Shown: positions 51,311 through 60,725, counted from the first letter of the stretch. The stretch is DNA of 64,000 bases from AC-56 sp963798705 (GCA_963798705.1 CAWCTW010000005.1:2232001-2296000), one strand, 5' to 3'. Numbers and translations are program-made. Notes: generated from the letters alone by a model not told the origin.

Positions 51311-52714
51311 ATTTCCGTAAGCGCTCATCTCCCCGACCTCCTCGCCGTCTCTTCGCAGCTGACTCCGGCCCGGAGCCAGATGGCGTTCACGCTCGGCTTC
51401 CACATCATCCTGGCGTCCCTGGGCGTGGCCTTCCCGGCGATGATGCTGATCGCCAACTACCGGGGACTGCGGCGAAACGACCCGGACGCGCTGCGGCTCG
51501 CCGAGCGGTGGTCCAAGGTCGCCGCGGTGACGTTCGCCGTAGGCGCGGTCACGGGCACGGTGCTCTCATTCGAGTTCGGGCTCCTGTGGCCGGAGTTCAT
51601 GGCCCGCTTCGGCGACGTGTTCGGCGTCCTCTTCGCGATCGAGGGGATCTTCTTCTTCACGGAGGCGATCTTCATCGCGATCTACATCTACGGCTGGAAG
51701 CGGCTGTCCGGCTGGGCCCACTTCTGGACCGGGGTTCCCGTCGTGGTCGCAGGCCTCGGCGGCGCCTACTCCGTGGTGGCGGTCAACGCGTGGATGAACC
51801 AGCCCGGTGGATTCGATCTCGCTGCCGACGGAACCGTGAAGTCGGTCGACCTGGCGGGGGTGATCTTCAACAAGGCCGTTCCCTACGAGGTTCCGCACAT
51901 GATCCTGGCGGCCTACCTGGTCACGGGATTCCTGATCGCGTCCGTGTACGCGGTGGGAATGCTCCGCGGGCGGCGAGATCGCCATCACCGCCTCGGTCTC
52001 CTGATCCCGCTCACGGTGGTGTCGATCCTGGCCCCGATCCAGTTCTTGGTCGGCGACACCGCCGCCCGGGCGATCGCCGATCACCAGCCGGTGAAGTTCG
52101 CGGCGATGGAGTGCAATCAGAAGACGCAGACGGACGTGACCGAGTACATCTACGGCATCTGCACCGACGAGGGTGTGAAGGGGGGCATCGGCATCCCGGG
52201 CTTCGACTCGATCCTGGTCGGCTTCAGCACCGACACCGAGGTGACCGGCCTGGACTCCGTGCCGGCGGACGAGCGCCCGCCGTTCAACACGCTCCTCCAC
52301 TGGAGCTTCGACACGATGGTCGGCATCGGGACGGCGATGATCGGTCTCGGGCTTTGGCTGGGCTGGGCGTGGTGGCGGCGCCGGGACATCCCCCGCACGC
52401 CGTGGTTCCTGCGCGCGGTCGCCGTCTCGGGAGTCGCCGCGATCGTCGCCCTCGAGTGCGGCTGGATCGTGACCGAGGTCGGGCGCCAGCCGTGGATCGT
52501 GTACGAGATGATGCGGACCAAGGAGGCGGTCACCGGCGCCAGCGGTGTCTGGGTGACGTTCGCCTCCGTGCTCGCGATCTACGCGGTGCTCGGGGTCGCG
52601 ACGGTGCTGATCCTGCGGACCATGAGTCGGCGCTGGCGCCGCGCCGACGAGGCCGAGGTCGAGGTGCCCTACGGGCCCAGCGAGCCGGCACCCCCCACCC
52701 GGGAGAGCCTGTGA
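51311..52714 (+). CDS. cydA: Cytochrome bd oxidase subunit I
   Basis: About 467 residues. TM1 holds the conserved His ligand in MAFTLGFHIILASLGVAFPA, and later segments include GWIVTEVGRQPWIVYEMMRT, the subunit-I signature. The start is unclear: the only in-frame ATG (51380) would remove about 11 residues that align with the E. coli N-terminus (..ARSQMAFTLGFH against ..SRLQFALTAMYH). The only upstream codons in frame are ATT (51311), used here, and a CTG at 51359. Either a rare start codon or a sequence error is likely. Reduces oxygen to water with quinol. Confidence 0.8.
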   Translation: MSVSAHLPDLLAVSSQLTPARSQMAFTLGFHIILASLGVAFPAMMLIANYRGLRRNDPDALRLAERWSKVAAVTFAVGAVTGTVLSFEFGLLWPEFMARFGDVFGVLFAIEGIFFFTEAIFIAIYIYGWKRLSGWAHFWTGVPVVVAGLGGAYSVVAVNAWMNQPGGFDLAADGTVKSVDLAGVIFNKAVPYEVPHMILAAYLVTGFLIASVYAVGMLRGRRDRHHRLGLLIPLTVVSILAPIQFLVGDTAARAIADHQPVKFAAMECNQKTQTDVTEYIYGICTDEGVKGGIGIPGFDSILVGFSTDTEVTGLDSVPADERPPFNTLLHWSFDTMVGIGTAMIGLGLWLGWAWWRRRDIPRTPWFLRAVAVSGVAAIVALECGWIVTEVGRQPWIVYEMMRTKEAVTGASGVWVTFASVLAIYAVLGVATVLILRTMSRRWRRADEAEVEVPYGPSEPAPPTRESL

Positions 52715-52826
52715 GCGCGGCGGCGGAACGGATCGCTACCAGAGTCATCCAGCCTGCCCGGGTTGGCGCCGCGAGACGCATGTGCTTTCCGGCGGCGAAG
52801 TCGCCGCAGGGTGCTTCGGGGTGCTC

Positions 52827-53876
52827 GTGAGTACCGCGGATGCCGTAGCCGGCGTGCTCTGGATCGGCGCGACCCTGTACGCCGTGTTCGGCGGCGCCGA
52901 CTTCGGCGCCGGGTTCTGGGCGCTCATCTCCGGCTCCGGCGAGCGCGGACAGCGCGCGAAGAGCCTCGTCGACTGGGCGATCGGTCCGGTGTGGGAGGCG
53001 AACCACGTCTGGCTGATCTTCGTCCTGGTCGTGCTGTGGACGGCATTCCCGGTGGCGTTCGAGTCGGTCATGTCCACCCTCTTCATCCCGCTGAGCCTGG
53101 CGGCCCTCGGCATCGTGCTGCGTGGCTCGGGTTTCGCATTCCACAAGCTCGCCCGCACCGGGCGGTACCGCCGCTTTGCGGCGCGGCTCTTCGGCCTGTC
53201 CTCGGTCTTGACGCCGTTCTTCATGGGAACGGTCGTCGGCGCGATCGCCTCCGGTCGGGTGCCCGTGGGCAACGCCGCCGGCGACGCCGTGACCAGCTGG
53301 CTCAACATCGTCTCCATCCTCACCGGGGCGCTCTTCGTCGCCACCAGCGCCTACCTGGCCGCCGTCTTCTTGGTCAGCGACGCCCGCCGCGCCGACGACG
53401 CCGACATGGAGCGCTACTTCGCGAGCCGGGCTCTGATCGCGGCCCTCGCCGCCGGCGCGATCGCGGTCGCGGGCATCTTCGTCTATCGCGCCGACGCCCG
53501 CTACATCTACGACGGTTTGACCGGGGACGCCCTGCCCCTGGTCATCGTGTCGGCCGTGTGCGGGCTCGCCGTGCTGGCGCTGCTCTGGCGCGGCCTTCGC
53601 AGTGGTACGCGCCCGCTGGCCGTCGGAGCCGTGGTTGCGGTCATGTGGGGGTGGGGGGTCGCGCAGCACCCGTACCTCCTGCCGAAGTCGCTCACGATCT
53701 CCGCGGGGGCGGCGGGCAGCGCCACCCTGGAGGCCGTGTTGATCGTCTTCGGCGTGGCCGTCGTGGTGGTGTTGCCGGCGCTTGGATTCCTTTACGCGCT
53801 CACCCAGCGCAGCGTGCTCGAGGCTGAGACGTATGCCCCGCGCTCCGGCGCCGAGGGGCACAGCCCAGAGTCCTGA
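52827..53876 (+). CDS. cydB: Cytochrome bd oxidase subunit II
   Basis: 349 residues from a GTG at 52827. About eight spans; TM1 and loop LYAVFGGADFGAGFWALISG are typical of CydB, followed by IGPVWEANHVWLIFVLVVLW, the subunit II motif. It forms the bd oxidase with CydA. A 112-bp gap separates it from cydA, which is unusually long for this pair; no structure is evident in it beyond GC-rich short inverted stretches. Confidence 0.9.
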   Translation: MSTADAVAGVLWIGATLYAVFGGADFGAGFWALISGSGERGQRAKSLVDWAIGPVWEANHVWLIFVLVVLWTAFPVAFESVMSTLFIPLSLAALGIVLRGSGFAFHKLARTGRYRRFAARLFGLSSVLTPFFMGTVVGAIASGRVPVGNAAGDAVTSWLNIVSILTGALFVATSAYLAAVFLVSDARRADDADMERYFASRALIAALAAGAIAVAGIFVYRADARYIYDGLTGDALPLVIVSAVCGLAVLALLWRGLRSGTRPLAVGAVVAVMWGWGVAQHPYLLPKSLTISAGAAGSATLEAVLIVFGVAVVVVLPALGFLYALTQRSVLEAETYAPRSGAEGHSPES

Positions 53877-53937
53877 TCGCCCCGGACACCCCCGCGGGGC
53901 GGCGGCGCGGCGACCACCGCGTCGCCGTTTTGGATCA

Positions 53938-54282
53938 TCCTGCTGTCGGTGGTCCTCTCCGGGGCCGGCGTCTCGCTGGTCCAGCCGCCGGCCTCGGCGG
54001 CCATCACCTCACCGGGTCAAGCGCATACCGGCAGCTCCCTGAGAGCGCGCAGTCGGTCGCCGACTCGAGCGTCACCGGAGCGGTGGCGGTCGGGCAGCAG
54101 CTGGGAGGCAAGGGGATGACGCGCTCGTCCACGTGGCCGATGTCGGGTTTTCGCGCGGCCTGCACTGGGCGGCCTTCGGCTCGGGCGTGATCGTCGCGAT
54201 CGGCCTGCTGTGCGCCGCGACGATGATCCCGCGGAGGGTCGACTCCCATCCCGAGCATCACCGACCTGCCGGAGGAGTGTAG
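53938..54282 (+). pseudogene. Probable remnant of an MFS transporter C-terminus
   Basis: One frame reads WIILLSVVLSGAGVSLVQPP and then an AVAVGQQLGGKG segment like the late helices of DHA2 transporters; after about 54118 a different frame continues DALVHVADVGFSRGLHWA and FGSGVIVAIGLLCAATMIPR, ending at TAG 54280-54282. The pattern suggests a truncated, frameshifted last third of an MFS pump. The similarity is judged by eye and is weak in the first part. Confidence 0.45.
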
Positions 54283-54294
54283 GAATACAGGGAG

Positions 54295-55245
54295 ATGCTC
54301 GCCGAGCGGACCATCGATGGATTCACCGCGATCGCGCTCTCGGCGCCCGAGCACGACGTCGAGGCGGCGTTCGTGCCCGAGGCGGGGATGGTCGGCTGCT
54401 CGCTTCTGCACCGCGGCGAGGAGTTGCTGGGCCAGCGAGGCGGGCTGGCGGCGTACGTCGCCAAGCGCTCGACGATGGGCATCCCGCTGCTCCATCCGTG
54501 GGCGAACCGACTGGGCGCCCGGCGGTTCTCGGTTTCCGGTCGCGAGGTGGACGTGGACGCCGCGGACCCACCGCCCAGCCTCGATCCCAACGGACTGCCG
54601 ATCCACGGGCTTCTCGCCGCGGCCCGCGGCTGGCGGTTGACGAGCCGAGACCCGGCGGACGACGGCGGGGCCATCGCGGCGCGCCTGGACTTCGCGGCCG
54701 CCCCGGCGCACATGCGGGGGTTTCCCTTCCCCCATGCCGTCGAGATCGAGGTGACGCTGTCCGGCTCCTCGCTGACGATCGCGACGACCGTCCACGCGAC
54801 GGGCGATGCCGCCGTTCCCGTGTCGTTCGGCTATCACCCCTACTTCACGCTGCCCGGTGCGGACCGAAGCGACTGGCAGGTCGAGCTCCCGGTTCGCGAG
54901 CGCCTGCCGCTCGACGAGAGGATGCTGCCGACCGGCGCCCGCGAGCCGGTCGAGGTGGCGAGCGGGGCCCTCGGGACGCGGACGTTCGACGACGCGTACG
55001 TCGCACCCGGAGGCGGTGAGCCGTTCCGGGTTGCCGGGGGCGGGCGGAGAATCGAGGTCGGCTTCGGGTCCGGGTTCCCCTATGCACAGGTCTACGCGCC
55101 CGACGACGACGACGTGATCGCGCTGGAGCCGATGACGGCGCCCACCAACGCCCTCGTCAAGGGGGGGCCCGACCTGCCCCTGGTGGAGCCCGGCGAGCGC
55201 TTCACCGCCGCCTTCTCGATCTCGGTCACGCACTCGTCCGGCTGA
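54295..55245 (+). CDS. Aldose 1-epimerase-like protein
   Basis: 316 residues in a beta-sandwich pattern. Substrate-binding residues of the galactose mutarotase family are visible: MGIPLLHPWANRLG near 62-75, PIHGLLAAARGW near 103 (catalytic His of the first pair), SFGYHPYFTLPG near 178-189 with the second His, and a C-terminal VIALEPMTAPTNAL with the acidic base. It interconverts sugar anomers, probably feeding the PfkB kinase gene that follows after 9 bp. Confidence 0.9.
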   Translation: MLAERTIDGFTAIALSAPEHDVEAAFVPEAGMVGCSLLHRGEELLGQRGGLAAYVAKRSTMGIPLLHPWANRLGARRFSVSGREVDVDAADPPPSLDPNGLPIHGLLAAARGWRLTSRDPADDGGAIAARLDFAAAPAHMRGFPFPHAVEIEVTLSGSSLTIATTVHATGDAAVPVSFGYHPYFTLPGADRSDWQVELPVRERLPLDERMLPTGAREPVEVASGALGTRTFDDAYVAPGGGEPFRVAGGGRRIEVGFGSGFPYAQVYAPDDDDVIALEPMTAPTNALVKGGPDLPLVEPGERFTAAFSISVTHSSG

Positions 55246-55254
55246 TCATCGGCC

Positions 55255-56088
55255 ATGCGGGTCGCGGTCGTCGGTCATGTGGAATGGGTCGAGCTGGCGC
55301 TGGTCGAGCGGGTTCCGAGCCCCGGGGACATCGTGCACGCGCTGTCCTCCTCGGAGGAGCCGGCCGGGGGCGGGGCCGTTGCGGCGGTCCAGCTCGCGCG
55401 CCTCGCCGGAGAGTGCCTGTTCATCACGGCACTTGGGGATGACCGGCTTGGGCGCCGCGCCGAGCGGGAGCTCGAGGCGCTGGGGGTGCGGGTGGAGGCG
55501 GTCTGGCGCGACGAGCCGCAGCGGCGGGCGTTCGTGCACGTGGACGCCAAGGCCGAGCGCACGATCACGGTGATCGGCGAGCGGATGGGCCCGCGGGCCG
55601 AGGACCGCCTGCCGTGGGAGGAGCTTCAGGGCATGGACGCCGTCTACTTCACCGCCGGAGACGCCGGGGCGGTCCGCCGGGCCAGGGCAGCCGACAAGCT
55701 GGTGGCGACCGTGCGCGCGGTGGACGCGCTCGCGGCGGCGGGCGTCGAGCTCGATGTGATCGTCTCCAGCGCCAACGACGCCGGCGAGCGGTACCGGCAG
55801 GGACTCATCGAGCCCTCGCCCCGCCTGGTGGCTCGGACGGCCGGAGCCGCGGGGGGGTCGCTGGAGAAGCCCGACGGATCGGCCAGCCACTGGGAGGCGG
55901 CGCCGGTGCCCGGCCCGGCCGTGGATTCATACGGCGCCGGAGACTCCTTCGCGGCCGGGCTGACGTACGGCCTCGCGAAGGGGCTTTCCTCAGCCGACGC
56001 TCTCGCGCTCGGCGCCCGCTGCGGCGCGGCCTGCGTGACCGGCCGCGGCCCCTACGCGGGACAGCTCAAGGGCGACCCGTCCCCTTAG
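55255..56088 (+). CDS. PfkB-family sugar/nucleoside kinase
   Basis: 277 residues. N-terminal MRVAVVGHVEWVELALVERV, the Gly-rich AGGGAVAAVQLARL near 38-51 and the catalytic DSYGAGDSFAAGLTYGL near 237-253 (Asp base in GAGDS) are the PfkB signatures. It phosphorylates a sugar or nucleoside with ATP; the sugar is not predictable. It is 9 bp after the epimerase gene and likely in the same operon. Confidence 0.9.
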   Translation: MRVAVVGHVEWVELALVERVPSPGDIVHALSSSEEPAGGGAVAAVQLARLAGECLFITALGDDRLGRRAERELEALGVRVEAVWRDEPQRRAFVHVDAKAERTITVIGERMGPRAEDRLPWEELQGMDAVYFTAGDAGAVRRARAADKLVATVRAVDALAAAGVELDVIVSSANDAGERYRQGLIEPSPRLVARTAGAAGGSLEKPDGSASHWEAAPVPGPAVDSYGAGDSFAAGLTYGLAKGLSSADALALGARCGAACVTGRGPYAGQLKGDPSP

Positions 56089-56153
56089 ACACTTGGGCAT
56101 CGGCGCGGTGTGAGAGTGTTGGCGTGGGCGGGCGCGTCGACCGAAAGGGAGAG

Positions 56154-56564
56154 ATGGACGGGATGCGAGCGCGACAGGGGCGGCTGGTCGCCGGGATCGG
56201 CGGTCTGATGCTGTTCGGTTTCTTGTTTCTGCCGTGGTTTGGCGAGGCCGGCGTGAACAGCACCGGGTGGCAGGGGCAGTCCTCCACCGACATCTATCTG
56301 CTGATCACCGCGATGGTTGCCGTCGCAGCGGCCCTCCCGGGGACCCGGGCGATGCTGCTTCCCGGGGTCACGATGGCGGGCGCGGCCGCGCTCCTCGGAA
56401 CGGTCGGAACGGTCATTCTGATCTGGCTGTCGTTCATCGACTACCCCTCGGGAGCCGATCGCAAGGTCGGCGTCTACCTCGCGCTCTTCGCCGCGATCGT
56501 GATCGCGATCGGCGGCTTCATGTCGGCCCAGGGAGGACCCGGGGGCACTAGGGCGAGGCGTTGA
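56154..56564 (+). CDS. Four-span membrane protein (136 aa)
   Basis: ATG at 56154 after AAAGGGAGAG. Four hydrophobic segments at about 11-30 (LVAGIGGLMLFGFLFLPW), 45-65, 72-93 and 105-125, with short loops; first loop GEAGVNSTGWQGQSS. No family recognised; it resembles many small actinobacterial membrane proteins. Its 3' end overlaps by 17 bp the 3' end of the convergent lipoprotein gene. Confidence 0.65.
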   Translation: MDGMRARQGRLVAGIGGLMLFGFLFLPWFGEAGVNSTGWQGQSSTDIYLLITAMVAVAAALPGTRAMLLPGVTMAGAAALLGTVGTVILIWLSFIDYPSGADRKVGVYLALFAAIVIAIGGFMSAQGGPGGTRARR

Positions 56565-56913
56565 GCGCGTCGGTCGCCTTGTTGGCCGCCCGCTGACAGG
56601 CCTTCAGCGCCGCATCGCGCGCCGATCCCTCGGGGGCGTTTGACGCCTGGGTCGTGCACTGCTCGAAGGCGTCGCGCGCCTGCGCGCACGCGGTCTGGCC
56701 TGCCGACTCGGCGGCCGTTCCCTGGACCGCGTCGAGGCAGGCCTGGTAGACGTCGTCGGGGGATGCCTGGCCCGACGTGTCGGTTGAGGTCGAGGTGGTG
56801 GGCGCGCCCTCCGACACGGTCACGCTCGTTGTGTCGCCGCCGCCCCCGCAACCGGCGATCAGCCCGGCGGCGAGGAGCGCGAGGCACGCGTAGAGCCACT
56901 TGTACTGCTTCAT
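56548..56913 (-). CDS. Small lipoprotein
   Basis: 121 residues from ATG 56913. Signal WLYACLALLAAGLIAGC, with the lipobox LIAGC, then a Gly/Thr/Ser-rich linker (TTSVTVSEGAPTTSTST) and a helical domain with four Cys (YQACLDAVQ, QTACAQARDAFEQC, KACQRAA) that could form two disulfides. Similar small Cys-rich lipoproteins are common in this group and uncharacterised. Convergent with the membrane protein gene. Confidence 0.6.
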   Translation of the reverse strand: MKQYKWLYACLALLAAGLIAGCGGGGDTTSVTVSEGAPTTSTSTDTSGQASPDDVYQACLDAVQGTAAESAGQTACAQARDAFEQCTTQASNAPEGSARDAALKACQRAANKATDALNASP

Positions 56914-57044
56914 ACGGATCCCCCAAATCGATTGCTGGTTCAAGAACTGGCGCGATCCTATCCGCGATCCTCGGACGGCCCCGGAGATCGGAGCCTGCCC
57001 GGAGCTCGTCTCGACCGGCTTACCCGCCGCCGGCCCGGCCGCCG

Positions 57045-57365
57045 CTACGCGTCCCAGCCCACCGCGTCGCCCGTGTCGAGGCGATGCCAGAACGTCACTT
57101 CGGGCTCAGCGGTCACGCCGGCCTCGCCCATCACCGGCTCGATCTGAGCCCGGTGGCTCTCGAAGAACCCCTGGAAGCTTTCGGCGTCCGGCCACTCGTC
57201 GACCACCATGATCTCGCCGTCGTCGGAGCCGTAGAACCGATGGGCGATGAGACCGTGCTCGGTGGCCCCATCGACGATCTGCCGCATGTGGCCGGGGTTG
57301 GCCGCCGCGAACTCCTCGATCCGCTTCGGGTCGCCACTGGCCCGCAGGGTCATGATCACTGACAT
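57045..57365 (-). CDS. Small monooxygenase-like (ABM-type) protein
   Basis: 106 residues from ATG 57365, preceded by AGGAGAGGAG. It has the ferredoxin-like alternation VIMTLRASGDPKRIEEFA, then GEIMVVDEWPDAESFQGFF and VTFWHRL, as in antibiotic biosynthesis monooxygenases and related small dimers. No activity can be assigned. The truncated frame in the integrated element (4185) begins with a similar, but not identical, type of sequence. Confidence 0.7.
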   Translation of the reverse strand: MSVIMTLRASGDPKRIEEFAAANPGHMRQIVDGATEHGLIAHRFYGSDDGEIMVVDEWPDAESFQGFFESHRAQIEPVMGEAGVTAEPEVTFWHRLDTGDAVGWDA

Positions 57366-57447
57366 ATCGACGCTCCTCTCCTGAGTTTGGGCCATTCAAT
57401 CGCAGCGCTCATGTGAGGTCAATCGATCCGCCCGCATGTGGCCCGCC

Positions 57448-58701
57448 TCAGCCCAGGAGCGTCTCGCCGACGTAGCCGCCCGGGCGGGCGCCGGGAGGCA
57501 CGGCGAACACGGCGCTGCCCACGTGCCTGATGTACTCGTTGAGCGCGTCGACGCCGCCGAGGCGGCGCTGGATGGCCACGAACTGGCGCCGCGGATCGCG
57601 CTGGAAGCAGATGAAGAAGAGCCCGGCGTCGAGCTCCCCGAGCCGCTCCACGACGCCATCGGTGAAGGAATAGCCGCGGCGGAGGATGCGCTCGCCTCCG
57701 TTGGCCGCGGGGCTCGCCAGCCGCACGTGCGCGTCCACGGGGATCACGGGCCGCCCGTTCCGCTCGGCCTTCAGGTCGAGCGGCTCATGCTCGTCGGTGC
57801 CGCCGAGCGGCGCACCGGAGTACTTGCGGCGGCCGATCGTGTCCTCCTGATCGCCGAGCGAGCTGCGATCCCAGATCTCCATGAGCATGCGGATGCGACG
57901 GGTGACCATGAACGTCCCGCCCCGCATCCAGGCGGGTTGGTCGCCACTCCCAAGCCAGACGAAGCGGTCCATGGCCTCGCGGTCCTCGGCGCGGATGTTC
58001 CGGGTCCCGTCCTTGAAGCCCATGAGGTTTCGGGACGTCTGCTGACCGCGCGTGGTGCTCGACGTGCGTCCGAAGCCGAGCTGGGACCAGCGCATGACGG
58101 CCACGCCGCGCGCGATCCGCGCCAGGTTGCGGACGGCGTGGAAGGCGATCTGGGGATCGTTGGCGCAGGCCTGGACGCAAAGATCGCCACCGGACAGCCC
58201 GGGCTGGAGCTCGTCGCCCGGAAGCGGCGGAAGCTCCTCGAGGGCGGCCGGCTTGTCCGCCAGCAGGCCGAGGCGGTCGCTGCCGCGACGCTCGAAGAGG
58301 CCCGGGCCGAGGCCGAAGGTCACGGTGAGCTGGGCGGCATCCAGCCCGATGGTCTCGCCGGTGTCGTCCGGCGGAGCGAGCGGGTCGCGATTCTCGTTGC
58401 CGATCAGCCGCCCGCGGGTCATCTGGCGGGCGGCGTCGCTCCACGCCCGAAGCAGGTCCAGCAGGTCGCGCCGGTGCGACCCGGTGAAGTCGAAGGACGC
58501 GAAGTGGAGGCGGTCCTGCGCCGCCGTCGCGATCCCCGCCTGGTGCGAGCCGGAAAAGGGGACCGTCCCGGCGATGTCGGATGCCTCGGCGGCGGTCTCC
58601 CGGCCGACCAGGAACCCCCCGGCGCCCAGGGCGAGCCCCGCGGCGCCGGCACCGGCGATGACGCGTCGGCGCGTGTACCCCCGCTCGGCCCCCTCGCTCA
58701 C
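57448..58701 (-). CDS. efeB: Dyp-type haem peroxidase of the iron system (EfeB)
   Basis: 417 residues from a GTG overlapping the efeO stop (GTGA, 58698-58701). A twin-arginine signal is present (TRRRVIAGAGAAGLALGAGG). The peroxidase motif GFKDGTRNI is near residue 225, followed by GGTFMVTRRIRMLMEIWDR and the haem-binding region near GTDEHEPLD. In EfeUOB it oxidises ferrous iron outside the membrane before import. Clear partner genes lie directly upstream. Confidence 0.9.
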   Translation of the reverse strand: MSEGAERGYTRRRVIAGAGAAGLALGAGGFLVGRETAAEASDIAGTVPFSGSHQAGIATAAQDRLHFASFDFTGSHRRDLLDLLRAWSDAARQMTRGRLIGNENRDPLAPPDDTGETIGLDAAQLTVTFGLGPGLFERRGSDRLGLLADKPAALEELPPLPGDELQPGLSGGDLCVQACANDPQIAFHAVRNLARIARGVAVMRWSQLGFGRTSSTTRGQQTSRNLMGFKDGTRNIRAEDREAMDRFVWLGSGDQPAWMRGGTFMVTRRIRMLMEIWDRSSLGDQEDTIGRRKYSGAPLGGTDEHEPLDLKAERNGRPVIPVDAHVRLASPAANGGERILRRGYSFTDGVVERLGELDAGLFFICFQRDPRRQFVAIQRRLGGVDALNEYIRHVGSAVFAVPPGARPGGYVGETLLG

Positions 58702-59810
58702 CGGTTGACCCGAGCCGCAACCAGCGACAGCGGCTCGGCGAGCGCGTCGATGGCCCGGGCGAGCTTCCGCGTGTCGGCCCTCGTGAGCTCGGTGTACGAG
58801 ACGTAGCCGTCGCCGCGCTCGTACGGCTCGAGCGCGGCGTAGGTCGCCCGGAACCGGGCGCCGATCTCCTTCGCCAGTTGCGGGTCTCGCTCGCGGAGGG
58901 CGGGCGCCAGGGCGTCGTATGCCGCCCTGGACCCGTCGACGTTCGCCTTGAAGTCGACCAGGTCGGTGTGCGAGTAGCGCTCCTCCTCGCCGGTGATCTT
59001 GGACGACGACACCTCGCCGAGGAGCTCGTTGGCGCCGTTCGCCAGCTGCGCCGGCTGCAGCTCGACGGTCCGGGCCTTGCGCTGCAGGCTCTCGACGTCC
59101 GCCACCAGCCGGCGCGCGACGGGCTTCATCCCGGCGGTGGAGCCGTCGACCCACAGCGCCTTCTCGATCCGATGGAAGCCGCCGAAGTCCTTCGCCGGGA
59201 CGTCGCCCTCCCGAGCGTCGATCCTGGGATCGAGGTCGCCGAACGACTCCGCGACCGGCTCGATGCGCTCGTACGGGACACGGGCGCCGGCATAGAGCCG
59301 CTTCGCCTCCGCGGCGTCTGCGGCCTCGACGGCGGCCGCGAACTGGGTGGTGCGCGCGACGAGCTCGGCCGTGTTGCGCTCGACGTAGGCGCGGTAGCCC
59401 GCGACCGCTTGCCGGAGCTCCGGGCTGGCGGCCGCGTCGCCCGCCTCGCCGGTGACGGTGAGCGTGCCTCGCTCGGTGTCGGACCCGTTGGGGCAGTAGA
59501 GCGTGTAGGTCCCCTTGTCCAGGCTCAGCGAGAACGAGCCGCTGAGCCCCTCGGTGAGGTTCTCCTTCTCACCGAGGATCTGCTCGCCGTCGAGCACCTC
59601 GAGCTCGGTGACCGACGCGCTGCCGTCGTTGGTCACCTCGAAGTCGATCGGACCGGCCTTGGCCCGCGCCTTGCCCGGCTCGCAGCCGGCGTCCGTGAGC
59701 CTGAACGAGAGGGTCTGCCCGCCCGCTCCGGCGTTGCTCGATGACCCGCAGGCGGATAGGCCGGTGGCGATCGCCCCCACGGCGATCATGGCGATGAGGG
59801 GGTGGCGCAT
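58698..59810 (-). CDS. efeO: Iron system lipoprotein EfeO (cupredoxin plus M75 domain)
   Basis: 370 residues from ATG 59810. Lipobox LSAC (Cys22). An N-terminal cupredoxin-like domain (about 35-125, GTYTLYCPNGSD) is followed by the M75 imelysin-like domain (about 135-370) with DFGGFHRIEKALW, the HxxE metal motif. It binds iron in the periplasm/outside and passes it to EfeU. The gene starts 2 bp after efeU. Confidence 0.9.
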   Translation of the reverse strand: MRHPLIAMIAVGAIATGLSACGSSSNAGAGGQTLSFRLTDAGCEPGKARAKAGPIDFEVTNDGSASVTELEVLDGEQILGEKENLTEGLSGSFSLSLDKGTYTLYCPNGSDTERGTLTVTGEAGDAAASPELRQAVAGYRAYVERNTAELVARTTQFAAAVEAADAAEAKRLYAGARVPYERIEPVAESFGDLDPRIDAREGDVPAKDFGGFHRIEKALWVDGSTAGMKPVARRLVADVESLQRKARTVELQPAQLANGANELLGEVSSSKITGEEERYSHTDLVDFKANVDGSRAAYDALAPALRERDPQLAKEIGARFRATYAALEPYERGDGYVSYTELTRADTRKLARAIDALAEPLSLVAARVNR

Positions 59811-59811
59811 C

Positions 59812-60675
59812 TCAGGCGGTGGACCCGGCCGTGCTCGCCGACGAGCGGACCTCGCGGCGCGCCCGTCGCAAGCGCCACCGATCGGGCCAGAGCACGTAGA
59901 GCCCCATCGGCACCGCATACAGGAGATACGCGAGAGCCTCGATGACCGTGGGCTCGGGCTGGAGCCCGAGCATGCCGGTCAGGAGCGAGCCGGTGACCGT
60001 GCCCGGCCTGACGAGCCAGGAGAGGTCGAGGGCCTGGCTCTGCATCCCGGTGATCCAGCCGGCCTCGTGTGCGGTGTGGACGGAAGTGGCCAAGAGCCCG
60101 GCGGCGACGAGTACCAGCACGAAGCCGGTGACCCGGAAGAAGCGGCTCAGGTTGATTCGCACGCCACCCCGGTAGATCATGATGCCCAGCGTGATCGCAG
60201 CGACCAGCCCGATCACCGCTCCCGCGCCGGCGGCCGCGGGATCCGTGGAGTCCTGGAACGCGGCGAGCATGAAGACTCCGGTCTCGAATCCCTCGCGCAG
60301 CACGGCGAGGAAGGCCATCCCGACAAGCGCCGCGGCGGAGCCGGTCACGAGGGCGCTCTTCGCATGGCCCTCCAGCGCCGCCTTCAGCTCGCGCGCGTGG
60401 CGCCGCATCCAGACGATCATGTAGGTCACGGCGCCCACGGCGATCAGGCCGATCACGCTCTCCAGTGCCTCCTGCTCCTGCTGGGGGAGCTCCTGCCCGA
60501 CGACGCGGAGCCCGATCGCGACCCCGACACAGAGGGCCACGGCGAGGCCGATCCCGACCCACATGGGGCGAAGCGCGTCACGCCGGTTCTCCTTGACGAG
60601 GAAGGCGGCTACGATGCCCACGATCAGCGAAGCCTCGACTCCCTCCCGCAGAGCGATGACGAGCGTCGGGACCAT
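59812..60675 (-). CDS. efeU: High-affinity iron permease EfeU (FTR1 family)
   Basis: 287 residues with seven spans. The two iron-binding signatures are complete: REGVEAS at 10-16 and REGFET at 127-132. The C-terminus is basic (RRARREVRSS). It imports ferric iron handed over by EfeO/EfeB. AGGAGG lies before the ATG. A palindrome resembling an iron box lies 51-69 bp upstream, so expression is probably iron-repressed. Confidence 0.92.
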   Translation of the reverse strand: MVPTLVIALREGVEASLIVGIVAAFLVKENRRDALRPMWVGIGLAVALCVGVAIGLRVVGQELPQQEQEALESVIGLIAVGAVTYMIVWMRRHARELKAALEGHAKSALVTGSAAALVGMAFLAVLREGFETGVFMLAAFQDSTDPAAAGAGAVIGLVAAITLGIMIYRGGVRINLSRFFRVTGFVLVLVAAGLLATSVHTAHEAGWITGMQSQALDLSWLVRPGTVTGSLLTGMLGLQPEPTVIEALAYLLYAVPMGLYVLWPDRWRLRRARREVRSSASTAGSTA

Positions 60676-60725
60676 TGCCTTGTTCGTCCTCCTATCCGCT
60701 TCGGATCAATCGGCCGCCCGGGCAG

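Noticed and set aside
52715..52826. Possible riboswitch or small gene between cydA and cydB
   Set aside because: Short GC-rich pairings are present but no conserved riboswitch core or start codon with ribosome site could be found.
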